Below are positions 12,501 to 24,080 of a stretch of DNA of 64,000 nucleotides, in pieces. The first letter of the stretch is position 1, and each line of letters opens with the position of its first letter. Source of the DNA: Phocoena phocoena. Taxonomy: Eukaryota > Chordata > Mammalia > Artiodactyla > Phocoenidae. The notes under the pieces were generated by a model, which saw nothing but the letters and a program-made list of their open reading frames with translations, was not told the DNA's origin and ran no database searches. Made by a program: the position numbers and the translations under genes. The stretch lies in NCBI RefSeq assembly GCF_963924675.1, contig NC_089226.1:48377124-48441123 (forward strand), read 5' to 3'.

Positions 12501-12774
12501 ATGCCTGCCTCTCTTGAAAAAAGGATGGCGTTTTTACCAGGGGCACTTTTGCTGGTGTGTGAGCAAATTGTTTCATCATAGAAAAGCAAGGAGGTTCATG
12601 ATTCTCAAGAACTGCCTTCAAAAAACTTGCTTTCAGAATCAGTTGACTGAAGTTCTAGCATTTTCTAATTTATGTGAAAGGAGATGGATTATCATAAAAC
12701 TCAGGACTCACAATTAAATATGGCTAGATTGGAAAGAGATGATTCTATGGTATTATTGTGACGGTTATGATATT
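9546..12774. other. Long unique stretch with short L2 crumbs, no gene seen
   Basis: Short reversed L2-tail pieces are likely at about 9820-9930 (caagaaatgtttattgaata) and 11445-11640 (aacaaatattcagcaagcac). The rest is unique DNA with no recognisable exon. The frames at 10615-10800, 11721-11921 and 12514-12717 look like chance. Confidence 0.45.
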
Positions 12775-12782
12775 ACCTAAAC

Positions 12783-13282
12783 CAGGGGTCCCCAGCCCCC
12801 AGGACTGGTCCGTGGCCTGTTAGGAACCGGGCCACACAGCAGGAGGTGAGCGAACGAAGCTTTACAGCCGCTCCCCATCATTCACATTACCACCTGAGCG
12901 CCGCCTCCTGTCAGATCAGCGGCAGCATTCGATTCTCATAGGAGCACGAACCCTACTGTGAGCTGTGCATGCGAGGGATCTAGGTTGCGGGCTCCTTGTA
13001 AGAATCTAATGCCTGATGATCTGAGGTGGTGCTTCGGGTATCACTGTCATCCCCAGAAGGGACCATCTAGTTGCAGGAAAACAAGCTCAGGGCTCCCACT
13101 GAGTCTGCATCATGGTGAGTTGTATAATTATTTCATTATATATTACAACGTAATAATAATAGAAACAAAGTGCACAGTAAACGTAATGTGCTTGAATCCC
13201 GAAACCATCCCCCCACCACGTCCGTGGAAAAACTGTCTTCCACGAAACTGGTCCCTGGTGCCAAAGAGGCTGGGGACCACTG
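12783..13282 (+). mobile_element. Non-autonomous hAT-type DNA transposon
   Basis: The 500-bp element has terminal inverted repeats CAGGGGTCCCCAGCC at the left and, reading inward from the right, CAGTGGTCCCCAGCC. It is flanked by a degenerate 8-bp duplication, acctaaac (12775-12782) and acttaaaa (13283-13290), the length typical of hAT. The interior is CpG-bearing (ggcctgttaggaaccgggcc, gcatgcgagggatctaggtt). It has no transposase; the open frame 12958-13305 runs through it by chance. The exact family name was not assigned. Confidence 0.82.
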
Positions 13283-13290
13283 ACTTAAAA

Positions 13291-13924
13291 CACCTGTGGT
13301 TCTGATTGAGCACTCACCATAAGCTAACAGTTGCCAAATTCAGACCTGACCAGGCTGGCTTGATTTATTTTGCATTAACATCCTGCATGACTTCATATTC
13401 ATTATACTTGTTCAATATCTTTCTTCTTTAGGTGTAGAAAAGACAGGCACAGTGTCAGTCTTACTCATCTCTGGGTGCTAATCTGGCATCTAACAACAGT
13501 GGTTACTTAATTTTATATTTAACAAATAAATAAATTAATTGCTTTGTACATTTCTTAGGAAAAACAGCCTTTAGGAACTTTGCTACTTAATAAATCTACT
13601 TGACCTTGTATATGAAGATCCTCAACTCCACACCTATGATATGTGAATATGTTCTTCCAGATTCACAGAATGTATGTCAATATTAATTCATATCAAAACG
13701 TGAAAACGTTTAGTAAACAGAACAGCATCACATTATTGTCATTTGTTGAATTATTTAAAATAATATAACGTTTGATTCCTGAATTGGCCTGGGGGAGAAG
13801 AAACCTGTAGGAGCAGACAGAATGGGTCCGTATCGGAAGACAGTGTCCAGAATAGTAAGATAATCAGAAAATACATTGTAAAAGTAATCAGTTCTCAGTT
13901 CAACAAACTTTTTTGAGTATTTGC
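13291..13924. other. Unique AT-rich stretch, no gene seen
   Basis: No repeat family or exon is recognisable. Confidence 0.4.
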
Positions 13925-14105
13925 CATGGGCTTTCACTTGTAATCTCATTTAATTCTCATGACAATTCTGTGATGTAGGGATTATTGTCCTCATTTTATA
14001 GGCAGCATAACTGAGGCTAAGTAGCTTACTTCAAGTCTCATTTATATGTCAGAGCCAGGAATCAACCCAAGGTCTGTCTAACTAACAACTCCGTAGCTTC
14101 CTGTT
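13925..14105 (-). repeat. MIR, minus orientation
   Basis: Reversed MIR blocks are clear: taattctcatgacaattctg, ttgtcctcattttataggca, actgaggctaagtagcttac, gtcagagccaggaatcaacc. Confidence 0.65.
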
Positions 14106-14574
14106 CAGAATTCAGATACATATTTTGTTGCTACAATGTAGAGCAATTCTGTATGGTTGTTCATGGCTCCACAAGGGACAATTAGGCCCAAAGAAGGAAA
14201 GTTAGAGAGATTTCAGATTAATCTAAGAATCACTGTTAGACTCTAAGACTATCCTGAGAGGAAATGAGGTACCTCTGGAGGTAGTGAGTTCCCTTCACTG
14301 GATATGTTCACATTTACAATCAGTGACTCATTGTCAAATATGTTGTGGCAGTGGCCCAAGCACTGGATTAGAGATAGTAGATTATTCATAAGGTACTTTT
14401 AAATCCTGAGGTTTCGTGGTCAGGCTAAAGAGAAATTCCCATGATCTTAGAGCAAAAGTCATGCCCTTTAGAATGAGACTTCATGGGCCTGCTGATGTCA
14501 CCAGTTGATCCCCAGGAAGCAAGGAGAGAGCTAGCTAAGGGAAGACAACTTCATTTGGGAAATAACTGTAGCTT

Positions 14575-14629
14575 AAAAGCAACATGGTACAGCTGAAAGC
14601 ATGTGGGATTTGGAATTAAATAGACCTGG
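14575..14629 (+). repeat. MIR, left part, split by the L1 at 14630
   Basis: It reads as the MIR 5' region: acatggtacagctgaaagca, gtgggatttggaattaaata, gacctgg. The element resumes at 19464 beyond the L1. The L1 target-site duplication (TAGACCTGG) lies within MIR sequence. Confidence 0.68.
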
Positions 14630-15007
14630 TTTTTTTTTTTTTTTACATCTTTATTGGAGTATAATTGCTTTACAATGGTGTGTTAGTTTCTGCTTTATAA
14701 CAAAGTGAATCAGTTATACATATACATATTTTCCCATATCTCTTCCCTCTTGCGTCTCCCTCCCTCCCACCCTCCCTATCCCACCCCTCCAGGCGGTCAC
14801 AAAGCACCGAGCTGATCTCCCTGTGCTATGCAGCTGATTCCCACTAGCTATCTACCTTACGTTTGGTAGTGTATATATGTCCATGCCTCTCTCTCGCTTT
14901 GTCACAGCTTACCCTTCCCCCTCCCCATATCCTCAAGTCCATTCTCTAGTAGGTCTGTTCCTTTATTCCTGTCTTACCCCTAGGTTCATGATATTTTTAA
15001 TTTTCTT

Positions 15008-15228
15008 TTTTTTTTTTTTTTTGTGGTACGCGGGCCTCTCACTGCTGTGGCCTCTCCCGTTGCGGAGCACAGGCTCCGGACGCGCAGGCTCAGCGGCCAT
15101 GGCTCAGCGGCCATGGCTCATGGGCCCAGCCGCTCCGCGGCATGTGGGATCCTCCCGGACCGGGGCACGAACCCGCGTCCCCTGCATCGGCAGGCGGACT
15201 CTCAACCACTGCGCCACCAGGGAAGCCC
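15008..15228 (-). mobile_element. CHR SINE inserted in the L1 3'UTR
   Basis: It is the reverse complement of the family: T-run at the left, gcgggcctctcactgctgtg, the B-box complement gggcacgaacccgcgtc, and ends ...accagggaagccc. A perfect 15-bp duplication, atttttaattttctt, lies at 14993-15007 and 15232-15246. A 14-bp unit (ggctcagcggccat) is repeated in tandem at 15087-15100 and 15101-15114. It sits immediately downstream of the L1 ORF2 stop codon. Confidence 0.95.
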
Positions 15229-15244
15229 AACATTTTTAATTTTC

Positions 15245-16474
15245 TTAAATTCCATATATATGTGTTAGCATATGGTATTTGTCTTTCTCTTTCTGACTTA
15301 CATCACTCTGTATGACAGACTCTAGGTCTATCCACCTCATTACAAATAGCTCAATTTCATTTCTTTTTATGGCTGAGTAATATTCCATTGTATATATGTG
15401 CCACATCTTCTTTATCCATTCATCCGATGATGAACACTTAGGTTGTTTCCATCTCTGGGCTATTGTAAATAGAGCTGCAATGAACATTTTGGTACATGAC
15501 TCTTTTTGAATTATGGTTTTCTCAGGTTATATGCCCAGTAGTGGGATTGCTGGGTCATATGGTAGTTCTATTTGTAGTTTTTTAAGGAACCTCCATACTG
15601 TTCTCCACAGTGGTTGTATCAATTTACATTCCCACCAGCAGTGCAAGAGGGTTCCCTTTTCTCCACACCCTCTCCAGCATTTATCGTTTATAGATTTTTT
15701 AATGATGGCCATTCTGACTGGTGTGAGATGATATCTCATTGTAGTTTTGATTTGCATTTCTCTAATGATTAATGATGTTGAGCATTCTTTCATGTGTTTG
15801 TTGGCATTCTGTATATCTTCTTTGGAGAAATGTCTGTTTAGGTCTTCTGCCCACTTTTGGATTGGGTTGTTTGGTTTTTTGTTATTGAGCTGCATGAGCT
15901 GCTTATAAATTTTAGAGACTAATCCTTTGTCGGTTGCTTCATTTGCAAATATTTTCTCCCATTCTGAGGGTTGTCTTTTGGTCTTGTTTATGGTTTCCTT
16001 TGCTCTGCAAAAGCTTTTAAGTTTCATTAGGTCCCATTTGTTTATTTTTGTTTTTAATTTCCATTTCTCTAGGAGGTGGGTCAGAAAGGATCTTGCTGTG
16101 ATTTATGTCATAGAGTGTTCTGCCTATGTTTTCCTCTAAGAGTTTGATAGTTTCTGGCCTTACATTTAGGTCTTTAATCCATTTTGAGCTTATTTTTGTG
16201 TATGGTGTTAGGGAGTGATCTAATCTCATACTTTTACATATACCTGTCCAGTTTTCCCAGCACCACTTATTGAAGAGGCTGTCCTTTCTCCACTGTACAT
16301 TCCTGCCTCCATTATCAGTCTGTATGTGTCTCTAGGTCTGAAGTGGGTCTCTTGTAGACAGCAAATATAAGAGTCTTGTTTTTGTATCCATTCAGCCAAT
16401 CTGTGTCTTTTGGTGGGAGCATTTAGTCCATTTACATTTAAGGTAATTATCGATATGTATGTTCCTATTCCCAT
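15245..16474 (-). pseudogene. L1 ORF2 remnant: endonuclease N-terminus fused to C-terminal region
   Basis: Reading the minus strand from 16474, the protein begins with the L1 endonuclease signature (ITLNVNGLNAPTKRHRLAEW, then [19 protein letters not shown]). At about 16315 it jumps to sequence normally found about 800 residues later (the ...[12 protein letters not shown] region in another frame). The piece 16229-15527 follows ([51 protein letters not shown]), then 15487-15245 (WIKKMWHIYTMEYYSAIKRN). The reverse transcriptase catalytic region is entirely absent. Several frameshifts separate these blocks. Confidence 0.85.
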
Positions 16475-16532
16475 TTTCTTAATTGTTTTGGGTTTGTTAT
16501 TGTAGGTCTTTTCCTTCTCTTGTGTTTCTTGC

Positions 16533-17409
16533 CTAGAGAAGTTCCTTTAGCATTTGTTGTAAAGCTGGTTTGGTGGTGCTGAACTCTCTCAGCTTTTGCT
16601 TGTCTGTAAAGGTTTTAATTTCTCCATCAAATCTGAATGAGATCCTTGCTGGGTAGAGTGATCTTGGCTGCAGTTTCTTCTCCTTCATCACTTTAAATAT
16701 GTCCTGCCAGTCCCTTCTGGCTTGCAGAGTTTCTGCTGAAAGATCAGCTGTTGACCTTATGGGGATTCCCTTGTGTGTTATTTTTCCCTTGCTGCTTTTA
16801 ATATGTTTTCTTTGTATTTAATTTTTGACAGTTTGATTAATATGTGTCTTGGCATATTTCTCCTTGGATTTATCCTGTATGGGACTCTCTGTGCTTCCTG
16901 GACTTGATTAACTATTTCCTTTCCCATATTAGGGAAGTTTTCAACTATAATTTCTTCAAATATTTTCTCAGTCCCTTTCTTTTTCTCTTCTTCTTCTGGA
17001 ACTCCTATAATTCGAATGTTGGTGCGTTTGATGTTGTCCCAGAGGTCACTGAGACTGTCCTCAGTTCTTTTCTCTTTATTCTGCTCTGCAGTATATTTTC
17101 CACTATTTTATCTTTCAGGTCTCTTATCCGTTCTTCTGCCTCAGTTATTCTGCTATTGATCCCATCTAGAGTATTTTTAATTTCATTTATTGTGTTGTTC
17201 ATCGTTGTTTGTTTCATCTTTAGCTCTTCTAGGTCCTTGTTAAATGTTTCTTGCATTTTGTCTATTCTATTTCCCAGATTTTGGATCACCTTTACGATCA
17301 TTATTCTGAATTCTTTTTCAGGTAGACTACCTATTTCCTCTTCATTTGTTAGGTCTGGTGGGTTTTTATCTTGCTCCTTCATCTGCGGTGTGTTTTTCTG
17401 TCTTCCCAT
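16533..17409 (-). pseudogene. L1 ORF1 remnant (coiled coil plus RNA-binding region), frameshifted
   Basis: The frame starting at 17409 (MGRQKNTPQMKEQDKN...) gives the N-terminal region and a long heptad-rich coiled coil (NRIDKMQETFNKDLEELKMK). Near 17060 the frame shifts, and the RNA-recognition and C-terminal region continue in another frame down to a stop at 16533-16535. At least one in-frame TAA replaces a glutamine codon near 16785. In an intact element this protein is the RNA chaperone of the L1 particle. The 272-residue antisense frame at 16844-17662 is only its shadow. Confidence 0.82.
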
Positions 17410-19463
17410 TTTGCTTATCTTACTGTGTTTGGGGTCTCCTTTTTGCAGGCTACAGGTTCATAGTTCCTGTTGTTTTTGGTGTCTGTCCCCAGTGGCTAAG
17501 GTTGGTTCAGTGGGTTGTGTAGGCTTCCTGGTGGAGGGGACTAGTGCCTGTGTTGTGGTGGATGAGGCTGGATCTTGTCTTTCTGGTGGGCAGGTCCACG
17601 TCTGGTGGTGTGTTTTGGGGTGTCTGTGGAGTTATTGTGATTTTAGGCAGCCTCTCTGCTAATGGGTGGGGTTGTGTTCCTGTCTTGCTAGTTGTTTGGC
17701 ATAGAATGTCCAGCACTGTAGCTTGCTGGTCGTTGAGTGAAGTTGGGTGCTGGTGTTGAGATGGAGATCTCTTGGAGATTTTCGCCATTTGATATTATGT
17801 GGAGCTGGGAGGTCTCTTGTGGACCAGTGTCCTGAAGTTGGCTCTCCCTCCTCAGAGGCACAGCACTGACTCCTGGCTGTTGCACCAAGAGCCTTTCATC
17901 CACACGGCTCAGAATAAAAGGGAGAAAAAGTAGAAAGAAAGCATTAGTAGAAGTAGAAAGAGAGATAGAACAAAAGAAAGAAAGAAAGCATGGAGGGAGG
18001 AAGGAAGGAAGGAGGGAAGGAAGGAAAAAAAGAAAGGAGATAAAGTAAAATAAAATAAAGTAAGATAAAATATTATAAAGTTGTTAAAATAAAAAAAATA
18101 ATTATTAAGAGAAAAAAATATTAAAAAAACAAAAATAAAATGGATGGATAGAACCCTAGGACAAATGGTGGAAGCAAAGCTGTACAGACAAAATCTCACA
18201 CAGGAGCATACACATACTCACAAAAAGAGGAAAAGGGGAAAAAATAATAAACCTTGCTCTCAAAGTCCACCTCCTTAATTTGGGATGATTGGTTGTCTAT
18301 TCATGTATTCCACAGATGCAGGGTACATCAAGTTGATTGTGGAGCTTAATCCGCTGCTTCTGAGGCTGCTGGGAGAGATTTCCCTTTCTCTTCTTTGTTC
18401 TCGCAGCCCCCAGGGGCTCAGCTTTGGATTTGGCCCCGCCTCTGCTTGTAGGTCCCCGGAGGGCGTCTGTTCTTCGCTCAGACAGGACAGGGTTAAAGGA
18501 GCCGCTGATTCGGGGACTCTGGCTCACTCAGGCGGAGGGGAGGGAGGGGCACGGAGTGCGGGGCGGGCCTGCGGAGGCAGAGGCCGGCGTGACGTTGCAT
18601 CAGCCTGAGGCGCGCCGTGCGTTTTCCCGGGGCAGTTGTTCCTGGATCCCGGGACCCTGGCAATGGCGGGCTGCACAGGCTCCCCGGAAGGTGGTGTGGA
18701 TAGTGACCTGTGCTCGCACACAGGCTTCTTGGTGGCGGCAGCAGCAGCCTTAGCGTCTCATGCCTGGCTCTGGGGTCCGCGCTTTTAGCCGCGGCTCGCG
18801 CCCGTCTCTGGAGCTCCTTTAAGCAGCGCTCTTAATCCCTTCTCCTCGCGCACCAGGAAACAAAGAGGTAAGAAAAAGTCTCTTGCCTCTTCGGCAGGTC
18901 CAGACTTTTCCCCGGACTCCCTCCCGGCTAGCCGTGTCGCACTAACCCCCTGCAGGCTGTGTTCACGTCGCCAACTCCAGTCCTCTCCCGGCGCTCCGAC
19001 CAAAGCCCGAGCCTCAACTTCCAGCCCCGCCCGCCCCGGCGGGTAAGCGGACAAGCCTCTCGGGCTGGTGAGTGCCGGTCGGCCCTGATTCTCTGTGCGG
19101 GAATCTCGCCGCTTTACACTCCGTACCCCTGTGGCTGCGCTCTCCTCCGCGTCTCCGAAACTCTCCCCCTCCGCCACCCGTAGTCTCCGCCCGCAAAGGG
19201 GCTTCTAGTGTGCGTTCCTCCTTCACAGCTCCCTCCCAGTGGTGCAGGTCCCGTCCCTATTCTTTTGTCTCTGTTTATTCTTTTTTCTTTTGTCCTACCC
19301 AGGTATGTGGGGGGTTTCTTGCCTTTTGGGAGGTCTGAGGTCTTCTGCCAGCGTTCAGTAGGTGTTCTGTAGGAGTTGCTCCATGTGTAGATGTATTTCT
19401 GGTGTATCTGTGGGGAGGAAGGTGATCTCCGTGTCTTACTCTTCTGCCATCTTCCCGGAAGCC
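17410..19463 (-). promoter_or_regulatory. L1 5'UTR / internal promoter, CpG-rich at 18.4-19.3 kb
   Basis: About 2 kb upstream of L1 ORF1. It has a purine-rich (plus strand) simple tract of GAAA/GGAA units at about 17920-18060, an A-rich block to 18260, and a GC- and CpG-rich block at 18400-19250 next to the L1 5' end. L1 5'UTRs act as sense promoters and sometimes antisense promoters; activity here is not shown. Confidence 0.75.
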
Positions 19464-19670
19464 TAGACCTGGGTTTTAAAGCTACTCTCTGAGTCTCCTA
19501 ATGAGTTTTAGTTTTATCATTCTATGAAATGGTGTAATAACATTACACAAAAGGGATTAAATGAAATTATGCTGGTAAAGAGACCAGCACATGGTAAACA
19601 GCTCCGGAGTAGGAACTATTAATCATTAAAATCCTCATCCTCGCCATCATTATCATCATCTCTTAGCCGG
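19464..19670 (+). repeat. MIR, right part, continuing from 14629
   Basis: After the L1 duplication (tagacctgggtttt) the MIR continues: actctctgagtctcctaatg, gaaatggtgtaataacatta, gagaccagcacatggtaaac. Together with 14575-14629 it reconstitutes one MIR, so the L1 inserted into it. Confidence 0.68.
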
Positions 19671-19809
19671 AAGGAAGGTGCCTCTTTGGAGGCCATCAGG
19701 CAATAATCATATCTTCTTCCTCTGTAGTTGGTCAGCCTCAGGCAACATGGACAGAGAATACAGTCTTGTAAATTATTAAGGCTGAAGGGATTTTACAGAT
19801 TATGTAGTT

Positions 19810-20134
19810 CAATGTTCCTCAAATTACCTGTGGTGAAAGATGTGTGTGTGTGTATGTGTGTGTACATTTACAATCTATTGCAGACCGATACATTTCTAAA
19901 ATGTAATGAAAATGTATTACTAGAAAAATGAAATGAAGAAACAAAACCAAAAATGCACAAAGTACAATCCCATATATTTTAAAATTTTCCAAAAACATAA
20001 AGACTAAGAGTATACCAAACAGTTGTAAAAATTTCTAAGTGCTTACTCTTTTTCAATACTGACTTTGTAGTGGATGGGGAACAAAGAGCTTGCAGACTAG
20101 TATTGGACCACAGATCACATGCTGAGTAGCACTG
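19810..20134. mobile_element. Probable hAT-type non-autonomous DNA transposon
   Basis: The left end CAATGTTCCTCAAATTA and the inverted right end CAGTGCTACTCAGCATG are loosely matching hAT termini. An 8-bp duplication with one mismatch flanks it: atgtagtt (19802-19809) and atctagtt (20135-20142). A short (TG)n lies at about 19842-19864. No transposase is present. Confidence 0.6.
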
Positions 20135-20444
20135 ATCTAGTTCATTCCACCTATGCACAAAAGAGGGGAAGCCTGGAGTGAAGAAGGGACTTGCCCACTG
20201 TTACATAAACAAGCATCATTCCTGCAGCTTAGTTAGTTATTATCATTTAGGGCACCTAAAGACTGGGGATTTGTGTAAAAAAATCTACATACACATACCA
20301 GAAATTATAATTCTCCTAGGTACTGTAGGTTAATTCCTCTACCACCCAGTTAGGCAATTATAACGGTTTCTCATAGGTTTTTAAGTCTTTTGACTGGAAG
20401 TTAATGTTTTGTCTGAGATGAGGAAAGAAAACTAATGACTGTTA

Positions 20445-20660
20445 GGTACCTGCTTTGTAAGTACTAGGCTCTACACACAATATTTCATTAAATTCTCACA
20501 ACAACTCTCACATGTGTGTGGAACTATCTAAATTTTTCAAAAACCCAGAAAAGGTAAGCAACTTACCCAAATGAACACAACTAGGAAGTGGTGAAACAGA
20601 TGCAAGCCCAGGTCTGTTTGACTACAGAGTCTTTCTCTTTTCACCATGTCATTGTATAAA
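20445..20660 (-). repeat. MIR, minus orientation
   Basis: Reversed MIR order: tttgtaagtactaggctcta, attaaattctcacaacaact, gtaagcaacttacccaaatg, gatgcaagcccaggtctgtt. Confidence 0.62.
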
Positions 20661-22265
20661 TACAGTCAATAGCTTGGGTGTATCATGCTCTTGAAGGAAA
20701 ATGCTTTCCTTTAATAGCTATTACCGTTTGCATAACATTTTCTGCAAGAGACTTTACAACCATTCATTCCTTCATTCTCCTATGTTGCTATAACAAAGCC
20801 TTCCATAAGGACTAGGAAAAAGAGGCATAGAAAGATATTCTTTAATTATAATTATTGCAAGTTGGTTACAAATACATATTCTACTTTTAAAACTTATGAT
20901 AGTTAAGATTTTAAAAATCAGTTTTGGTAGAGTCCTGCATATCCCCAGCTTTACTCAATAGTCCATCTTAGCCTTTTATACCCTGACCACCACATATGTT
21001 TCCTAATTATTTTAATAATCTTTTTGGTAGTAATATATACCTATAGAGTAAACCAGTAATTCCATTAAAAATAATGTTTATGTATCTACTGAAAAAATAG
21101 TATTAATATTTTATCCCAAATTATAGTTCTGAAGGGAACATAAGCTTACACTCTGATATATTGGCTAATCCACCTGAATCTCATGCTGAAAGTGACCTTG
21201 TCTTTTTACCCTAGCAAATACTGAAAATTGGTCAGGTTTCCTTTTTGTTTTTAGACATTTTTTACAATGATATCTGTTGACCTACCCTAGATAGCCTGGG
21301 TAAGGGATATATACTGAAGATCTAAATGGCTGTGAGATGAAATGACCAGAACCATTGGCCTAAGCCATAAATTGGCACGAGTGGTCAGTAAATATTAGCC
21401 TGTCAACATGGAAAGAGAAGGAAACATGGCAGAGGTGTTATAAAGATTATCAAGATATGAAAATTTATTTTTTCTAATAAGCAAGCAAACATTCAACCAT
21501 TCATGCAATCCATATTATCCTTCAGCAGACATTTATTGAGTAGCATCTTTGATTCAGGTGTTGTGCACAGTTTATTCAGGATCAAAGTTTTTTCTGACTC
21601 AGACTGAATTTGTGATTAGCTATGTCTTATAGAATATTCACTTTGACGTCTGGGGCTCTTCCATTCTTTCCAGATCTATATTTTTTAAATTTATGTTGGT
21701 TTGAATCTAGCTTGCTGTATGGCCTTGAGTGTGATACTGAAAGACATGTTGTAGAAGTTGCAGAGATCAGAGATTTAGTTCAAGTATCATGATTTTCTCA
21801 AAATGTCCTGTGAGTTATCGAAGACTTTTGGTTTTTACAACCAGGATCCCAGCACCTTTTAAAAATAAGTTCTCTATAAAATATATCTTGTATATAATTA
21901 CTTGAAATCTTTTCTAAATGTCAGGAGTTTCTCCCAAGTTTACAATATATAATTGCTCTTTATCTGTTTAATAGGATCCTTTACTCAAACATTTCCAGAT
22001 TATTTTATTCTACCAGATGATTATATATGTAAGTAAATCAAACACTTACTTCAGAAACATTCAAAATGAGCAGATAGACTCAGTGCTTTAAAGGATTTGT
22101 CCAAGATATTTCATTGCCTTTCTCCACCCATCCTTTCTGCCACAAAATAGAAAAATTTGTATAAATATTTATACAAAATATATAATATTTGTAATAATGC
22201 TTTAGAGTGTATAAAACTCTTCTCTATCCACTCATTTAATATTCAAAATAATTTTTGATGGTAAA
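20661..22265. other. Unique AT-rich stretch, no gene seen
   Basis: Apart from a possible L2-tail crumb near 21520 (gcagacatttattgagtagc), no repeat or exon is recognisable. Confidence 0.45.
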
Positions 22266-22269
22266 TATG

Positions 22270-23655
22270 GTCATTATCCTTATTTGATTGACTTCCACCC
22301 ATTTGTTACCCTCATTTAACAAAGCTCATCAAAGGAGTAGTCTATTCCCTAGGTTCCTCAACTCACTTCAGTAAGGCTTATCTCCCCGTCATTTCACTGA
22401 AGCAGCTTTGGTCAGTTACTCATGATATCCAGCTTACAAAATACACTGGCCAATTCTCAGGCCTTATCTTTCTCTACCTCTCAACAATGTAGTACATAGT
22501 TGATCACTTATTCTTTCTTAAAACTTTTTCTTTACCTGGCTCTAGTATGATGAACCCTGACTTACTGCCTACATTTCTGGACACTCTAAAGTTTTCTTTC
22601 ATTGGCTCTTGCTGCTATTCCAGTCTTTAATTATTGCTGTTGACCAGGGCTTAGTCTTGGGACCTCTTCTGTCTTCTAGTGATGTTCCCTCATGCCATCA
22701 AGCCAGATCCGTGACTAAGAAAGTTACATGTGCTTAGGATTCCAAAAATCCTATATCCAATCCCTACCTCTGCCCTGACCTCCATATGTATATACTTTAG
22801 TGCATATTCAAGATCTCTGCTTGGATGTCTAATAGTGACTTCAAACTTAGGTGAAAATAAAACTCTTCGTTCCTCCCACCCTCAGCATCTTCCCAGGCAA
22901 AAAAACAAGGAATTAATCTTTGACTCTGTTTTCCCTCAGAACCTACATCCAACCTACCAGTAAATTCTTTAGGCGTTAGATTCAAAGAACACCAAATCCA
23001 ACTTTTTCTCACCTTTGCTACCCTTGCTAACCTGTCTGTGCCTGCCTGATCATTCAAACCATCTAAACTGTGGGAATTGTTTCCTATCTGGTCTCCCTGC
23101 TTCTGTCCCTTCCCTTATTGTCTCAGATCTCCCCCCAGAAATCAGGATGATCCATTTGAAAAAGGAAGTGAGCTTCAATAGCTTTATGTCACAGAAGAAA
23201 CTCTCTGCCCTCTTTTCTTGCTCTAACCCCACAGGCTTTGCTGTTCCTTGAACAAGCAAAGTTCATTTTTGCCTAAGAATCTTTATGAGTACCACTGACC
23301 CATTTGCTCATAACTTGTGATGGATAATTCCCTCATTTTTTCAGGTCTCTGCTCAAATGTCCTTGACTCAGAAAGGCCTTATTTAAGTACCTTATCTAAA
23401 AGAATCCATACACAGCCTGCCATTCTTTCTCCTTACACTGCTTTATTTTTGCTTTGTTCTTCACAGAGCTTATTGCTATCTGATATTTTATATAAATGTT
23501 ACAGCTTTATAGTTTGTCTTGTTTCTTCCATCAGAATGTACACTCTCTAAAAGCAAAGACTTTGTCTGGTTCACCCCTGTATTTCTAACACCCAGAACAC
23601 TGTCTAGCAAAGAGTACCTATTCAATAAGTGTATTTGAATGAATAAAGGAAAGCA
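22270..23655 (+). repeat. L2 LINE, about 1.4 kb, 3' part
   Basis: It is an unusually long L2 remnant. Blocks in order are ttgttgaccagggcttagtc-like text, atctctgcttggatgtctaa, cttcaaacttaggtgaaaat, aacctacatccaacctacca, gtctccctgcttctgtccct, aggtctctgctcaaatgtcc, gaatgtacactctctaaaag, and a tail near 23640 (attcaataagtgtatttgaa). The ORF is degraded into short unrelated frames. Confidence 0.75.
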
Positions 23656-24080
23656 AAGGAAAGAGATTAAGTTATCCAAGAGCAAAGAACCAGGCAAGAA
23701 ATAGGGAAAGAACTTGAACTCAAGCCACCTGATTCTAAAATCTGTGCTTTCTCCAATATATCAGATTGCCTTTCTGTTGAACTAGGGCATGGAAAACTTG
23801 AAAATTTGAATATTACCCTGGTATCAGCCATACCCCATCTGCCAGTGCGTCAACCAAGATATTGCCTTCTTCCTTTCTGTATAAGAATGAGCTGTGAAAT
23901 AGTTCAAAAGTTGCTGGAAACAAAGTAGTTAAGAACTTCTACATCCCCAATGCCTTCAGCCTACCGCTTAAATCAAAGAAAGTTAAAAAAAAAAAAAAAT
24001 CAATTGATCTAATTTTGTTCTTTAGAAAACCATGTTTTGTTTTGTTTTTTTCCTTCCTGGCATCCTAACCTCTTCTAAGT

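Larger units (their letters stand above)
14630..19463 (-). mobile_element. L1 retrotransposon with both ends preserved, internally deleted, interrupted by a SINE
   Basis: In element order on the minus strand it has a 5'UTR beginning GGAAGATGGC-like at 19459 (17410-19463), ORF1 (17409-16533), a short spacer, a truncated ORF2 (16474-15245), the 3'UTR and a poly-A tail, seen as T's at 14630-14644. It is flanked by TAGACCTGG at 14621-14629 and 19464-19472. ORF2 joins the start of its endonuclease domain directly to a segment far downstream of the reverse transcriptase, so roughly 2.4 kb is missing by comparison with a normal ORF2. A CHR SINE lies in the 3'UTR. It cannot be autonomous. Confidence 0.92.

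Noticed and set aside
12958..13305. 115-residue frame
   Set aside because: It runs through a hAT element and crosses its right end; no transposase motif.
15527..16027. 166-residue minus-strand frame with recognisable protein text
   Set aside because: It is a piece of L1 ORF2, not a host gene; included under the L1 remnant.
16844..17662. 272-residue open frame, plus strand, the longest in the window
   Set aside because: It is antisense to L1 ORF1 and the L1 5'UTR, starts at a non-ATG codon and is hydrophobic low-complexity text; it is a shadow of the L1.
17907..18199. Phe/Leu/Ser-rich minus-strand frame
   Set aside because: Translation of the purine-rich simple tract in the L1 5'UTR.
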